34,412 nt of DNA, from positions 1-34,412 of the forward strand of contig CANRPZ010000003.1 of NCBI GenBank assembly GCA_947632625.1, written 5' to 3'. The notes below the pieces were generated by a model. It did no database searches, was not told the DNA's origin, and saw only the letters and a program-made list of their open reading frames with translations. Both the position numbers and the translations under genes were made by a program. Source of the DNA: an uncultured Bacilli bacterium (GTDB lineage: Bacteria; Bacillota_I; Bacilli_A; RF39; UBA660). Below are positions 15,230 through 23,243 of the stretch, piece after piece; position 1 is the first letter of the stretch, and each line of letters begins with the position of its first letter.

Positions 15230-16279
15230 ATGTGGTTTTTAACAATACTTGTATTAATTTTAATATTAGGAATTATTATTTTGGTGCATGAATTTGGACA
15301 TTTTATTTGGGCGAAAGCTTTTAAAGTTCATATTTATGAATTCTCAATTGGGATGGGGCCTGTTGTTCATACTCATAAGGGCAGGGATGGCATTAATTAT
15401 AACATACGTGCTTTTCCAATTGGTGGCTTTGTTTCTATGGCTGGAGAGGTATACGATGATGATGACAAAATCGATAAAAAGAAATTAATGTGTAATAAAC
15501 CTTGGTTTCAACGATTAATCATATTAGTAGCAGGCGTTGTTAACAATTTTATTTTAGCAATTTTGATTTTGTTTTTTATGGGATTGTTTCTTGGATCTAC
15601 GACGACAAAACCGATTGTTGGAACTGTTTTAGAAAATTCAGCAGTAGCCGAATCTGGAATAGAGGTTGGCGATCAAATTTTGGCGATTAATGATATAAAA
15701 GCAAATTCTTGGGATAAATTACAAATTGCTTTATATCGTAAGAATGAAAGTGGTACTTACACTTTTAAAATTAAAAAAGCAAATGGAGAAGAAAAAACGG
15801 TTTCGGTAACTCCTAAAAAAGTTACAAATGAAGATGGAACAGAAACTATGCAATTTGGTTTAGGATTAGATACGACAAAACATTACGGATTCTTTGCTAG
15901 TTTAAAATATGCCTTTTTAAAGTTTGGTAGTATCGTTTCTTCTATGATGTTAACCATTACAAGTTTATTTACGGGAAAAATATCTTTAAATGCCTTATCT
16001 GGACCAGTAGGAATTTATGGGGTTATTGGTGAATCTTTAAGTATAGGATTTTCTCAAATTGTTTATATTATAGCCTTTTTAAGTATTAATGTTGGTTTTA
16101 TTAATATTTTGCCATTCCCAGCCTTTGATGGTGGTAGAGTTCTATTCTTGCTTATCGAAAAAATAAAAGGAAAACCGGTAGATGCAAAGTTAGAGAATGC
16201 TTTTCATACCATTGGATTTTTCTTGTTAATGATTTTGATGCTTTATATAACAATTCAAGATATTATCAAGTTATTTTAA
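15230..16279 (+). CDS. rseP: Site-2 intramembrane zinc metalloprotease (RseP/RasP)
   Basis: 349 residues. RasP cleaves transmembrane segments of anti-sigma factors, FtsL and leftover signal peptides. The zinc motif HEFGH is at residues 20-24 in the first helix, and the third ligand Asp300 is in NILPFPAFDGGR near the C-terminus. A single PDZ domain lies between (about 118-200, VLENSAVAESGIEVGDQILA), as in Gram-positive members. At least four hydrophobic helices are visible. TAAGGAGG at 15214-15221 joins the cdsA stop and the rseP binding site, so the genes are translationally close. A terminator follows directly, so cdsA-rseP forms a two-gene unit. Confidence 0.95.
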   Translation: MWFLTILVLILILGIIILVHEFGHFIWAKAFKVHIYEFSIGMGPVVHTHKGRDGINYNIRAFPIGGFVSMAGEVYDDDDKIDKKKLMCNKPWFQRLIILVAGVVNNFILAILILFFMGLFLGSTTTKPIVGTVLENSAVAESGIEVGDQILAINDIKANSWDKLQIALYRKNESGTYTFKIKKANGEEKTVSVTPKKVTNEDGTETMQFGLGLDTTKHYGFFASLKYAFLKFGSIVSSMMLTITSLFTGKISLNALSGPVGIYGVIGESLSIGFSQIVYIIAFLSINVGFINILPFPAFDGGRVLFLLIEKIKGKPVDAKLENAFHTIGFFLLMILMLYITIQDIIKLF

Positions 16280-16302
16280 GAAATCTTTTCAGGTTTCTTT
16301 TT
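16278..16302 (+). terminator. Weak intrinsic terminator of rseP
   Basis: AAGAAATC (16278-16285) pairs with GGTTTCTT (16292-16299, one G-T pair), 6-base loop, T residues to 16302. It begins inside the rseP stop codon. Confidence 0.55.
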
Positions 16303-16308
16303 AAATGC

Positions 16309-16337
16309 TTGTGTTTTTTTTCTTTTTTTTATATAAT
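16309..16337 (+). promoter_or_regulatory. Predicted promoter of ftsA-ftsZ
   Basis: TTGTGT (16309-16314), a 17-bp spacer almost wholly T, and TATAAT (16332-16337). Confidence 0.65.
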
Positions 16338-16364
16338 GTTTAGTAGTAACAATAGGAGTAGCGT

Positions 16365-17609
16365 ATGAGAAGAATATTAGCGAGTATGGATATTGGTTCA
16401 AATTCAATTAAATTAATTGTAGCAGAACTTGTTAAAAGAAAAATCAATATTTTAGCTGTTGCTGAAACTGAAACAAAAGGAATCAAAAATGGCTTGGTAG
16501 TGAATAAAGAGTCTTTTTGCTCAACTTTAAAAGAAACTCTAAAAAAAGCCGAAGATATTCTTGGTTTAAAGGTTAAAAAAATAATTATTACAGTGCCTTC
16601 TTTTCATACAGAATTTTTATTAAGTGAAGGAAATACTACGATTACAAACGAAAGTAAAGTTGTTAAAGGAATAGATATTGTCCGTGCTATGCAAGCTTCT
16701 ATTTATAATAAAATTCCTGATACTTATGAAATGGTCGATCTTGTTCCAACTGGTTTTAAAATTAATGAAAAAGAGATTGTTAAAAATCCTTTAGAGCAAA
16801 CGGCAGAAAAGTTAATGGTAAGAACAATGATTACGAGTGTTCCAAAAGAAAATTTAGCTCCAATATTAGAATGTTTTAAAAAGCTAGAGGTAGAGGTCAT
16901 TGGTACGAATTTTTCAACAGTTGGAGATTATTATGCTTTTAAAAATGAAAAATTGAATAATGAAATAGGGGCAGTTATAAATATTGGGAGTGCCACCACA
17001 ACCGTTTCCATTTTTAATAAAGGCATTCTAATTAATACAAATACGATTGAAATGGGTGGACAAAATATCGATAATGATATATCATTTATATATAAAGTAA
17101 CCAAGATGGATGCGAAAAAGATTAAAGAAAGTTTAGGTCTTGCTCATAATAGACAAGCCTTGGCTAGCAATCAAATTGTGGTTACGAATAAATTAGGAGA
17201 AGATGTTTCAATTAATCAATATGAATTAAGTGAAATTATCATGAGCCGTTTGGAAGAAATATTAAATATTGCGAAAAAACAAATTAATTACTTAACAAAA
17301 AAAGAAATTCATTATATAATAGTATCGGGCGGCGTAAGTGAAACCGCAGATTTTCAATTAATACTAGAAAGTGTTTTTGGAAAAAGTGCTAAACTTATGA
17401 ATGTTCAAGAAATTGGAGTTCGCGATAATAAATATTCTGCGGCGTTAGGTATTCTTAAAAATTTTGATAGTAAATTAAGATTACGTGGTAAAGATTTTTC
17501 GATTTTTTCACCAGAAGAAATGGAAGAATTAAGTGGTAAACATAGAAAATTAAATATATCGGATAATTCTGTTCTAGGAAAATTATTTGGATATTTTTTT
17601 GATAATTAA
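16365..17609 (+). CDS. ftsA: Cell division protein FtsA
   Basis: 414 residues of the actin/Hsp70 fold; FtsA tethers FtsZ filaments to the membrane. The phosphate-1 loop is MDIGSNSIKLIVAEL at the start, the 1C subdomain follows (VPSFHTEFLL), then the phosphate-2 loop VINIGSATTTVSIF and the adenosine motif YIIVSGGVSETADF. The extreme C-terminus (NSVLGKLFGYFFDN) is the expected amphipathic membrane-targeting helix. The ribosome binding site is AGGAG at 16353-16357 before ATG 16365. ftsZ follows after 12 bases and both share the promoter at 16309. Confidence 0.96.
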   Translation: MRRILASMDIGSNSIKLIVAELVKRKINILAVAETETKGIKNGLVVNKESFCSTLKETLKKAEDILGLKVKKIIITVPSFHTEFLLSEGNTTITNESKVVKGIDIVRAMQASIYNKIPDTYEMVDLVPTGFKINEKEIVKNPLEQTAEKLMVRTMITSVPKENLAPILECFKKLEVEVIGTNFSTVGDYYAFKNEKLNNEIGAVINIGSATTTVSIFNKGILINTNTIEMGGQNIDNDISFIYKVTKMDAKKIKESLGLAHNRQALASNQIVVTNKLGEDVSINQYELSEIIMSRLEEILNIAKKQINYLTKKEIHYIIVSGGVSETADFQLILESVFGKSAKLMNVQEIGVRDNKYSAALGILKNFDSKLRLRGKDFSIFSPEEMEELSGKHRKLNISDNSVLGKLFGYFFDN

Positions 17610-17621
17610 GGAGAGTGTATT

Positions 17622-18713
17622 ATGGACGGAGTAGGAACAAATGGACTTAAGTTAAATCCAATTGCTAAAATTAAAGTATTTGGTGTTGGTGGCGGTGGAT
17701 GTAACGCCGTTAATCGAATGGTAGAAGAAGGAGTACAAGGTGTCGAGTTTTACGTAGTAAATACGGATAAACAAGTATTAGATACCTCTAAAGCAGAACA
17801 TAAAATCCAAATTGGAGAAAGTATTACAGGAGGACGTGGAGCTGGATCTAATCCAGAGGTAGGACGCGAAGCCGCATTAGAGAATAAAAGTGAGATTGAA
17901 AATGCAATTCGTGGAGCTGATATGGTCTTTATTGCTTGTGGTTTAGGTGGTGGTACTGGAACGGGTGCTGCACCAGTCGTTGCAGAAATTGCCCAAGAAT
18001 TAGGAGCTTTAACCGTTGGAATTGTAACAAAGCCTTTTCGCTTTGAAGGAACAACGAGAATGGAACATGCTTTAGTTGGTTTAGAGGAATTAAAAAAACA
18101 TGTGGATACTTTAATCATTATTCCAAATGATCGTTTAAGAGATATTATTGATAAAACCACAACTTTTGAAGATGCCTTTAAAGAGGTCGATAATGTTTTA
18201 CATAGAGGAGTACAATCTATTTCAGATTTAATTGCTGTAACTGGACTTATTAACCTTGATTTTGCGGATGTTAAAACAGTAATGCAAAACTCTGGTACGG
18301 CTTTAATTGGAATTGGTATGGGAATTGGTGATAATCGTGCAGTGGATGCTGCAGAACAAGCTGTATCAAGTACACTATTGGAAACAACAATAGAAGGAGC
18401 AACCGATGCTATAGTAAACGTTACTGGTGGAGCCTCTTTAGGAATGTTTGAAACGGAAGAAGCCGTTGAAGCTGTACGAGCAGCAGCAGGGAATGATGTA
18501 AATATTATCTTTGGTGCAATTAAAAATGAAAATTTAAATGATGAGGTAATCGTTACCGTTATAGCAACAGGATTTGATGGAGCCAAAAAAGAAAGAGAAA
18601 ATCGAGATGAAATGAATACCTCTCGTGAACAAAAAATGAAGAGAAGCTTCGATGAAGATATGGATTCTGAATATGATATCCCACCATTTTTAAGAAATCA
18701 TGATGATTTTTAA
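17622..18713 (+). CDS. ftsZ: Cell division protein FtsZ
   Basis: Tubulin homologue that polymerises with GTP into the division ring, both at mid-cell and at the polar septum in sporulation. The 363 residues have the early GTP loop FGVGGGGCNAVNRM, the tubulin signature GGGTGTG at 109-115, and the T7 catalytic loop NLDFADVKTVM. The C-terminal linker is short, and the conserved C-terminal peptide DIPPFLRN, which binds FtsA and SepF, is intact. The ribosome binding site is AAGGAGAG at 17609-17616. An intrinsic terminator follows before spoIIGA. Confidence 0.98.
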   Translation: MDGVGTNGLKLNPIAKIKVFGVGGGGCNAVNRMVEEGVQGVEFYVVNTDKQVLDTSKAEHKIQIGESITGGRGAGSNPEVGREAALENKSEIENAIRGADMVFIACGLGGGTGTGAAPVVAEIAQELGALTVGIVTKPFRFEGTTRMEHALVGLEELKKHVDTLIIIPNDRLRDIIDKTTTFEDAFKEVDNVLHRGVQSISDLIAVTGLINLDFADVKTVMQNSGTALIGIGMGIGDNRAVDAAEQAVSSTLLETTIEGATDAIVNVTGGASLGMFETEEAVEAVRAAAGNDVNIIFGAIKNENLNDEVIVTVIATGFDGAKKERENRDEMNTSREQKMKRSFDEDMDSEYDIPPFLRNHDDF

Positions 18714-18728
18714 TAAAGGACAAAAAAT

Positions 18729-18754
18729 GACATAAAAAAATGTCTTTTTTTTTT
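18729..18754 (+). terminator. Intrinsic terminator of ftsZ
   Basis: GACAT (18729-18733) pairs with ATGTC (18740-18744); flanking A and T runs extend the pairing after one T-T mismatch. Ten T follow to 18754. Confidence 0.65.
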
Positions 18755-18774
18755 ATAATTTTTAGGGTGATTCT

Positions 18775-19560
18775 ATGACGGTTTATGTGGATATGGTTTT
18801 CCTTTTAAATTTTTATTTGGACTTTCTAATTTTAATGACAACCTGTATTACTTTAAAAAGAAAAACAACCATTAGAAGAATAGTTTTAGGGGCTTTCATT
18901 GGGAGTTTATCTATTTTCTTTCTTTTCTTTGCTATTCCGTCCTTTCTTTTATTCTTTTTTAAATTATTTATCGCAATTCTTATGGTTATTTCGACCTTTC
19001 ACTATAAAGACTTAAAATATACTTTAAATAATTTAGGCTATTTTTATATGATTAGTGTTATTTTAGGAGGCTTCTTTTATTATTTGAATATTGAATTTTC
19101 CTATCAATCGGTTGGTTTGGTCTTTTTTCATAAAAAAGTGAATGGCAATCTTTTATTTTTGTGCATACTTTCACCTGTAGTTTTATATTTTTATAATAAG
19201 CAATCGAAACAATTTAAAAAAATGTATCAATTTATTTATGATGTGGAAATTGTTTTAAAAAAAGAATCTATTAAAATAAAAGGATTTTTGGATACAGGAA
19301 ATAAATTAATTGATCCTATTACCAACAAACCCATTCTTTTGTTAGAAAAAGGATTAATTCAGTTAAAAGAAGAAAAGGTTTATTATGTTCCTTATAATGG
19401 GTTAAATGAACATAAATTACTAAAATGTATTAAACCTAAATATGTTCTGGTTGATAAAAAGAAATATAAAAATGTTCTTCTCGGTATAAGCGACAAAAAA
19501 TTTCATTTAGAGGGTGTAGAATGTTTATTGAATAATAAAATGATGGAGGATTTGTTATGA
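18775..19560 (+). CDS. spoIIGA: Sigma-E processing aspartic protease SpoIIGA
   Basis: Membrane-bound aspartic protease that cuts the pro-sequence off pro-SigE in the mother cell. The N-terminal half (to about residue 150) holds about five hydrophobic helices. The cytosolic half has the single aspartic-protease motif FLDTGN with Asp173; the active enzyme is a dimer, like retroviral proteases. 261 residues is slightly shorter than the ~300 of Bacillus subtilis. The stop overlaps the sigE start (ATGA at 19557-19560), so translation is coupled. No Spo0A box is obvious in the T-rich stretch upstream, and the true promoter remains unclear. Confidence 0.93.
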   Translation: MTVYVDMVFLLNFYLDFLILMTTCITLKRKTTIRRIVLGAFIGSLSIFFLFFAIPSFLLFFFKLFIAILMVISTFHYKDLKYTLNNLGYFYMISVILGGFFYYLNIEFSYQSVGLVFFHKKVNGNLLFLCILSPVVLYFYNKQSKQFKKMYQFIYDVEIVLKKESIKIKGFLDTGNKLIDPITNKPILLLEKGLIQLKEEKVYYVPYNGLNEHKLLKCIKPKYVLVDKKKYKNVLLGISDKKFHLEGVECLLNNKMMEDLL

Positions 19561-20240
19561 TAAAAAAATTACTTTTATGGTTAAAAACAAAATATCAAAA
19601 TTGTTTCTTTGTGGGAAGCAGTGATAAATTACCACCACCGTTAAGTAAAGAAGAAGAGCTCTCTCTTTTAATTCGTTTAAAAGAAGGGGATGATACAGCA
19701 AGAGAAAAATTAATTGAACATAACCTTCGTTTAGTGGTTTTTTTAGCAAAGAAATATGAGGGTAGTGGTTATGATATAGAAGATTTAGTAAGTATAGGTT
19801 CCATTGGTTTAATAAAAGGAATCAATACGTATAAAATTGATAAGAATATTAAACTTGCTACTTATGCTTCTCGTTGTATTGCTAATGAAATTTTAATGTT
19901 TTTAAGAAAAAATAAACGACGTAAAACCGAAATTTCCTTTGAAGATGCCCTAAACTATGATTCAGAAGGAAATGAACTCCATTTAGAAGATATTTTAGGA
20001 ACCGATGAAGATGTGGTCATTAAGGAATTTGAATCGGCGATGGATAAAAAAATGTTGGCAGATGAAATTAATAAATTGGATAAAAGAGATCGCCAAATCA
20101 TGATTTTAAGGTATGGATTAAATAATACGGAAGAATATACCCAAAAAGAGGTAGCAGAAATGTTGGGTATTAGTCAATCCTATATTTCTAGAATAGAAAA
20201 AAAAGTGATTAAAAATTTAAAAAATTTATTAAAAACTTAA
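19557..20240 (+). CDS. sigE: RNA polymerase sporulation sigma factor SigE (pro-form)
   Basis: First mother-cell-specific sigma factor. The 227 residues include sigma region 2 (NLRLVVFLAKKYEGSGYDIE; IKLATYASRCIANEILMFLR) and region 4 with the helix-turn-helix QKEVAEMLGISQSYISRIEK. The start MIKKLLLWLKTKYQNCFFVG is a pro-sequence aligned with the Bacillus one by the following LPPPLSKEEE. By that alignment the cut falls near Phe17-Phe18, so the pro-part is about 10 residues shorter than in Bacillus subtilis. It overlaps spoIIGA by 4 bases. sigG lies 77 bases downstream without a clear terminator between them. Confidence 0.96.
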   Translation: MIKKLLLWLKTKYQNCFFVGSSDKLPPPLSKEEELSLLIRLKEGDDTAREKLIEHNLRLVVFLAKKYEGSGYDIEDLVSIGSIGLIKGINTYKIDKNIKLATYASRCIANEILMFLRKNKRRKTEISFEDALNYDSEGNELHLEDILGTDEDVVIKEFESAMDKKMLADEINKLDKRDRQIMILRYGLNNTEEYTQKEVAEMLGISQSYISRIEKKVIKNLKNLLKT

Positions 20241-20271
20241 AATATACTTATATTAAGTTTGGTAAATGAAT

Positions 20272-20317
20272 AAAAAAACTCTTTTTATAGCAAAACTAGT
20301 ATGAAAGGAGTTTTTTT
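20272..20317 (+). promoter_or_regulatory. Hairpin covering the sigG ribosome binding site
   Basis: AAAAAAACTC (20272-20281) can pair with GAGTTTTTTT (20308-20317), 10 bp. The sigG binding site AAAGGAG (20304-20310) is partly inside the stem and the ATG follows at 20318. Transcripts running in from sigE would have the site masked. The element also resembles a terminator. Confidence 0.55.
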
Positions 20318-21094
20318 ATGAGTAAATACAAAGTAGATATTACGAACTTAAATACTAATGATATAAAAGTTCTTAAACAAAGTGAAATGAATGAATTATT
20401 TAAACAATATCAACAAGGTGATTTAACAGCAAAAGAAGAACTAATAAACGGAAATTTAAAGTTAGTATTAAGTATTTTAAAGCGTTTTAATAAAGAAAAG
20501 TATAATATGGATGATTTGTTTCAGGTTGGAGTTATTGGATTAATAAAAGCGATTGATAATTTTGATTTGTCTTATGATTTAAAATTATCTACGTATGCTT
20601 GTCCATTAATAATAGGAGAAATCAAGCGATATATTCGGGATAATACTCCCATTCGTGTCAGTCGGAGTATTAAAGATTTAGCTTACTCTATTATTAAATT
20701 TAAAGAAGAATACATAAAAACATATGGGGTTGAACCTACCAACCAAAAAATTAGTGAAGAACTAAATATATTAGAGTATCAAATTAATTTTGCTTTAGAA
20801 TCTTTACGAGAACCGATGAGTATTTTTGAACCTATTTATAATGATGGGGGAGATACTATTTATTTACAAGATCAAATTGCCGATAAAAAAGAAACAAATC
20901 AGGATAAGGATATGTTGATTTCTTTACGAAAAGCTTTAAATAAAATTAAAGAAAGAGAAAGAAATGTTTTAGTCTCTCGATTTATTATTGGTAAAACCCA
21001 AATGGAGATTGCCGAGTCTTTAGGTATTTCGCAAGCTCAAGTGTCTCGAATTGAAAAAAATGCTATTAATAATGTTAGGCGTTTAATTAAATAA
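20318..21094 (+). CDS. sigG: RNA polymerase sporulation sigma factor SigG
   Basis: Late forespore-specific sigma factor. 258 residues, the family's normal length. The N-terminus (SKYKVDITNLNTNDIKVLKQ) matches the SigG pattern, region 2 is ELINGNLKLVLSILKRFN with DDLFQVGVIGLIKAIDNFDL, the SigF/SigG hallmark RDNTPIRVSRSIKDLAY is present, and the motif SIFEPIYNDGGDTIYLQDQI and the region 4 helix-turn-helix (QMEIAESLGISQAQVSRIEK) complete it. The gene order ftsA-ftsZ-spoIIGA-sigE-sigG is the same as in Bacillus. The start at 20318 has AAAGGAG 7 bases upstream but inside a hairpin. Confidence 0.96.
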   Translation: MSKYKVDITNLNTNDIKVLKQSEMNELFKQYQQGDLTAKEELINGNLKLVLSILKRFNKEKYNMDDLFQVGVIGLIKAIDNFDLSYDLKLSTYACPLIIGEIKRYIRDNTPIRVSRSIKDLAYSIIKFKEEYIKTYGVEPTNQKISEELNILEYQINFALESLREPMSIFEPIYNDGGDTIYLQDQIADKKETNQDKDMLISLRKALNKIKERERNVLVSRFIIGKTQMEIAESLGISQAQVSRIEKNAINNVRRLIK

Positions 21095-21101
21095 TTTTTT
21101 T

Positions 21102-21110
21102 TGGTATAAT
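21102..21110 (+). promoter_or_regulatory. Extended -10 promoter of dut
   Basis: TGG TATAAT (TATAAT at 21105-21110) after a run of eight T. There is no good -35; the extended TGn motif may compensate. Confidence 0.5.
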
Positions 21111-21131
21111 AGTAGCAAGTGAGGTAGAAAA

Positions 21132-21578
21132 ATGAATAGTGAAAAAGTAAATGTTAAAAAAGTAAATGTTAAGGCGAAGATTCCAACTTATGGAACCCAA
21201 TATGCAGCAGGAGCAGATCTTTATGCTTGTATAGAAGAGTCTTTAAGTTTCAATCCCCATGAAACAAAGTTAGTTCCGACTGGTCTTTCTTTTGAAATAC
21301 CTTCTGGCTATGCCGGATTTATTTATGCAAGAAGCGGACTTGCTAGCAAAAGACATTTAGCACCAGCCAATAAAGTAGGGGTAGTTGATTCCGATTATCG
21401 TGGAGAGGTGATGGTCGCTTTACATAACCACAGTAATGAAACACAAACGATTGAACCAGAGGAAAGAATTGCTCAATTTGTTATTGCTCCTTATTTAAAA
21501 GCGGAATTTAATTTAGTAGAAGAATTAGATGAAACGACGCGTGGTAGTGGTGGTTTTGGTTCAACAGGAACGAAATAG
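21132..21578 (+). CDS. dut: dUTP diphosphatase
   Basis: Trimeric dUTPase that turns dUTP into dUMP and pyrophosphate, keeping uracil out of DNA and feeding thymidylate synthesis. 148 residues carry the five family motifs: AAGADLYA (1), ARSGLASK (2), GVVDSDYRGEV (3), the motif-4 segment EERIAQFVI, and RGSGGFGSTG (5). The start region has a short repeat (KVNVKKVNVK). The ribosome binding site is GAGGT at 21121-21125. It is not part of the sporulation operon, having its own -10 and a terminator downstream. Confidence 0.96.
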   Translation: MNSEKVNVKKVNVKAKIPTYGTQYAAGADLYACIEESLSFNPHETKLVPTGLSFEIPSGYAGFIYARSGLASKRHLAPANKVGVVDSDYRGEVMVALHNHSNETQTIEPEERIAQFVIAPYLKAEFNLVEELDETTRGSGGFGSTGTK

Positions 21579-21581
21579 GTG

Positions 21582-21612
21582 AAAAAGAATTTTATAAAAG
21601 TTCTTTTTTTTT
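21582..21612 (+). terminator. Intrinsic terminator of dut
   Basis: AAAAAGAA (21582-21589) pairs with TTCTTTTT (21601-21608), with further A-T pairing inside, and a T-tract to 21612. Confidence 0.65.
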
Positions 21613-21644
21613 AACTTTTTAATACAATAAAGTAAGGTGGTAAT

Positions 21645-21866
21645 ATGCGAGTGTCCGATTTACAACTTAAAGATGTTGTCAGTTTACTAGATGGAAAAAA
21701 ATTAGGCAGAATTGTGGATATTGAACTAAATAACGAGGGACAAGTAAAATATTTTGTTGTTGAGCCTAAACATTTTTTTAATTTTTTTAAAAGTAATAAT
21801 GAAATTAATGTGGGAATGAAAGAAATAAAAAAAATTGGGGAAGATGTCATATTGGTTGAAATATAA
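21645..21866 (+). CDS. ylmC: YlmC/YmxH family sporulation protein (PRC-barrel)
   Basis: A small PRC-barrel protein of 73 residues. The pattern MRVSDLQLKDVVSLLDGKKL, then GRIVDIEL, and the end IKKIGEDVILV is characteristic of the YlmC/YmxH family, which in Bacillus and Clostridia lies just downstream of sigG. It is listed as sporulation-associated because it is confined largely to spore formers; its biochemical role is unknown. The ribosome binding site AAGGTGG (21634-21640) precedes ATG 21645. TACAAT at 21623-21628 may be its -10. The promoter of lspA overlaps its 3' end. Confidence 0.88.
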   Translation: MRVSDLQLKDVVSLLDGKKLGRIVDIELNNEGQVKYFVVEPKHFFNFFKSNNEINVGMKEIKKIGEDVILVEI

Positions 21867-21884
21867 TCTTTTTTTTTTTATAAT
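21856..21884 (+). promoter_or_regulatory. Strong predicted promoter of lspA-rluD
   Basis: TTGAAA (21856-21861), 17 bp, TATAAT (21879-21884). The -35 lies inside the last codons of ylmC and the spacer is a T-tract. Confidence 0.75.
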
Positions 21885-21907
21885 ATAAGAAGAAAGAAAG
21901 GATGTTT

Positions 21908-22369
21908 ATGAATAAAAAAATTTTTTTAGTGGCTATTCTTTCTTTATTAATTGACCAAATCAGTAAAATTGGAATTGGTATTTTTTTAACTTTTAATGAA
22001 AAAAAGATTCTTATTAAAAATTTTTTTTCTTTACAGCTTATTCAAAATTATGGAGCTGCCTGGAATATTTTAAATAATAAAGTAGATTTTTTAATCCTTA
22101 TTTCCTTACTTGCTATTTTTATTCTTTATCGTTATATGTATAATTTTAAACACAATAAAAGAAACAATTTGGCTTTTGGTTTGATTTTAGGTGGTGTAGT
22201 AGGGAATTTAATCGATCGAGTTTTTCTAGGGTATGTAAGAGACTTTTTAGCATTTAAAATTATAAATTATGATTATCCGGTGTTTAATTTCGCCGATGTG
22301 TTTATTGTAATAGGAGTATTTCTTTTAATTTTTGCAATATTAAAAGGAGAAGACAGAGATGAAATTTAA
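21908..22369 (+). CDS. lspA: Lipoprotein signal peptidase (signal peptidase II)
   Basis: Inner-membrane aspartic protease that removes signal peptides of lipoproteins after lipid attachment. 153 residues with four hydrophobic helices. The catalytic pair is Asp103 in GGVVGNLIDRVFLGYVRDF and Asp130 in FNFADVFI; the conserved NYGAAW segment is also present. The ATG at 21908 is chosen over the one at 21902 because AAAGGA (21897-21902) fits 21908. Its 3' end overlaps rluD by 11 bases, the same lspA-rluD pairing found in Bacillus. Confidence 0.95.
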   Translation: MNKKIFLVAILSLLIDQISKIGIGIFLTFNEKKILIKNFFSLQLIQNYGAAWNILNNKVDFLILISLLAIFILYRYMYNFKHNKRNNLAFGLILGGVVGNLIDRVFLGYVRDFLAFKIINYDYPVFNFADVFIVIGVFLLIFAILKGEDRDEI

Positions 22370-23243
22370 TAGTGAGGTAGAAAAAATTCGTATTGATAAG
22401 TATTTAAGTGATAAATTGGCTTTTTCACGTAGTTGTATTGCTAAAATGCTTCAAGATGGTAGTATTTTGGTCAATCAAAAACAAGTAAAACCGAGTTATA
22501 TCGTTTCTTTAAATGATCAAATTGAAATTGTTAAAGAATATAAAAAAGAATCGGATTTAAAACCGGAAGAAATGCCTTTAGATATTGTTTATGAAGATGA
22601 TGATATTATGGTTATTAATAAGCCTAGTGGGGTTGTTGTGCATCCTGGAGCTGGGAATTCTTTTAATACCCTTGCTAATGGGCTTTTATATTACACCCAA
22701 AATTTAAGTGATGTAAATGGTGAAAAAAGGCCCGGAATTGTTCATCGCTTGGATAAAGATACCTCTGGATTAATGTTAGTTGCTAAAAATAACAAAGCTC
22801 ATGAAATTTTATCCGAAGATTTTAAAGTTCATGCGGTAAAAAGAGAATATGTTGCTCTTTTGTGTGGAGTACTACCGCATAACGAAGCTAAAATTGATGC
22901 TCCGATTGGAAGAGATACTAAAAATCGTAAAAGAATGGCTGTTACGGATAAGAATTCTAAAAATGCCGTTACGTATTTAAAAGTGTTAAAGCGTTATAAA
23001 AACTATACTTTAGTAAGCCTTCATTTAGAAACGGGAAGAACCCATCAAATTCGAGTTCATATGAAATATATTGGCTATCCGGTTTTTAATGATCCTCTTT
23101 ATGGATGTGAAAGTAAAAAAAATATTGGGCAATTTCTACATTCTAAAACGATTTCTTTTAAGCATCCAATTACTAAAAAAGAAATGTTTTTTTCCTCTGA
23201 ATTACCTAGTTATTTTACCGAGTTTTTAAATACTTTAGAATAG
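22359..23243 (+). CDS. rluD: RluD-family 23S rRNA pseudouridine synthase
   Basis: 294 residues. An N-terminal S4 RNA-binding domain (IDKYLSDKLAFSRSCIAKML) is followed by the RluA-type catalytic domain with the motif HRLDKDTSGLMLVAKN, whose nucleophile is Asp132, and GRTHQIRVHMKYIGYPVFND. RluD makes pseudouridines in helix 69 of 23S rRNA; members of this family look alike, so the exact target is by analogy (Bacillus YlyB lies in the same position after lspA). The ribosome binding site AAAGGAGA is inside lspA at 22342-22349. The 3' end overlaps a possible minus-strand gene by 9 bases and has no clear terminator. Confidence 0.92.
   Translation: MKFNSEVEKIRIDKYLSDKLAFSRSCIAKMLQDGSILVNQKQVKPSYIVSLNDQIEIVKEYKKESDLKPEEMPLDIVYEDDDIMVINKPSGVVVHPGAGNSFNTLANGLLYYTQNLSDVNGEKRPGIVHRLDKDTSGLMLVAKNNKAHEILSEDFKVHAVKREYVALLCGVLPHNEAKIDAPIGRDTKNRKRMAVTDKNSKNAVTYLKVLKRYKNYTLVSLHLETGRTHQIRVHMKYIGYPVFNDPLYGCESKKNIGQFLHSKTISFKHPITKKEMFFSSELPSYFTEFLNTLE

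Noticed and set aside
17750..18586. Long minus-strand open frame of 278 codons opposite ftsZ
   Set aside because: It is an antisense shadow of a conserved gene, rich in Ser/Pro/Ala/Thr, with no binding site or recognisable domain.
6995..18713. TGA as a tryptophan codon (Mycoplasma-like code)
   Set aside because: Tryptophans are TGG, the sortase and spoIIGA genes end in TGA, and prfB with its TGA frameshift is present.
20241..20317. Sigma-F promoter for sigG
   Set aside because: TTGGTAAATG near 20259-20268 only partly fits the -10 consensus and no good -35 lies at the right distance.
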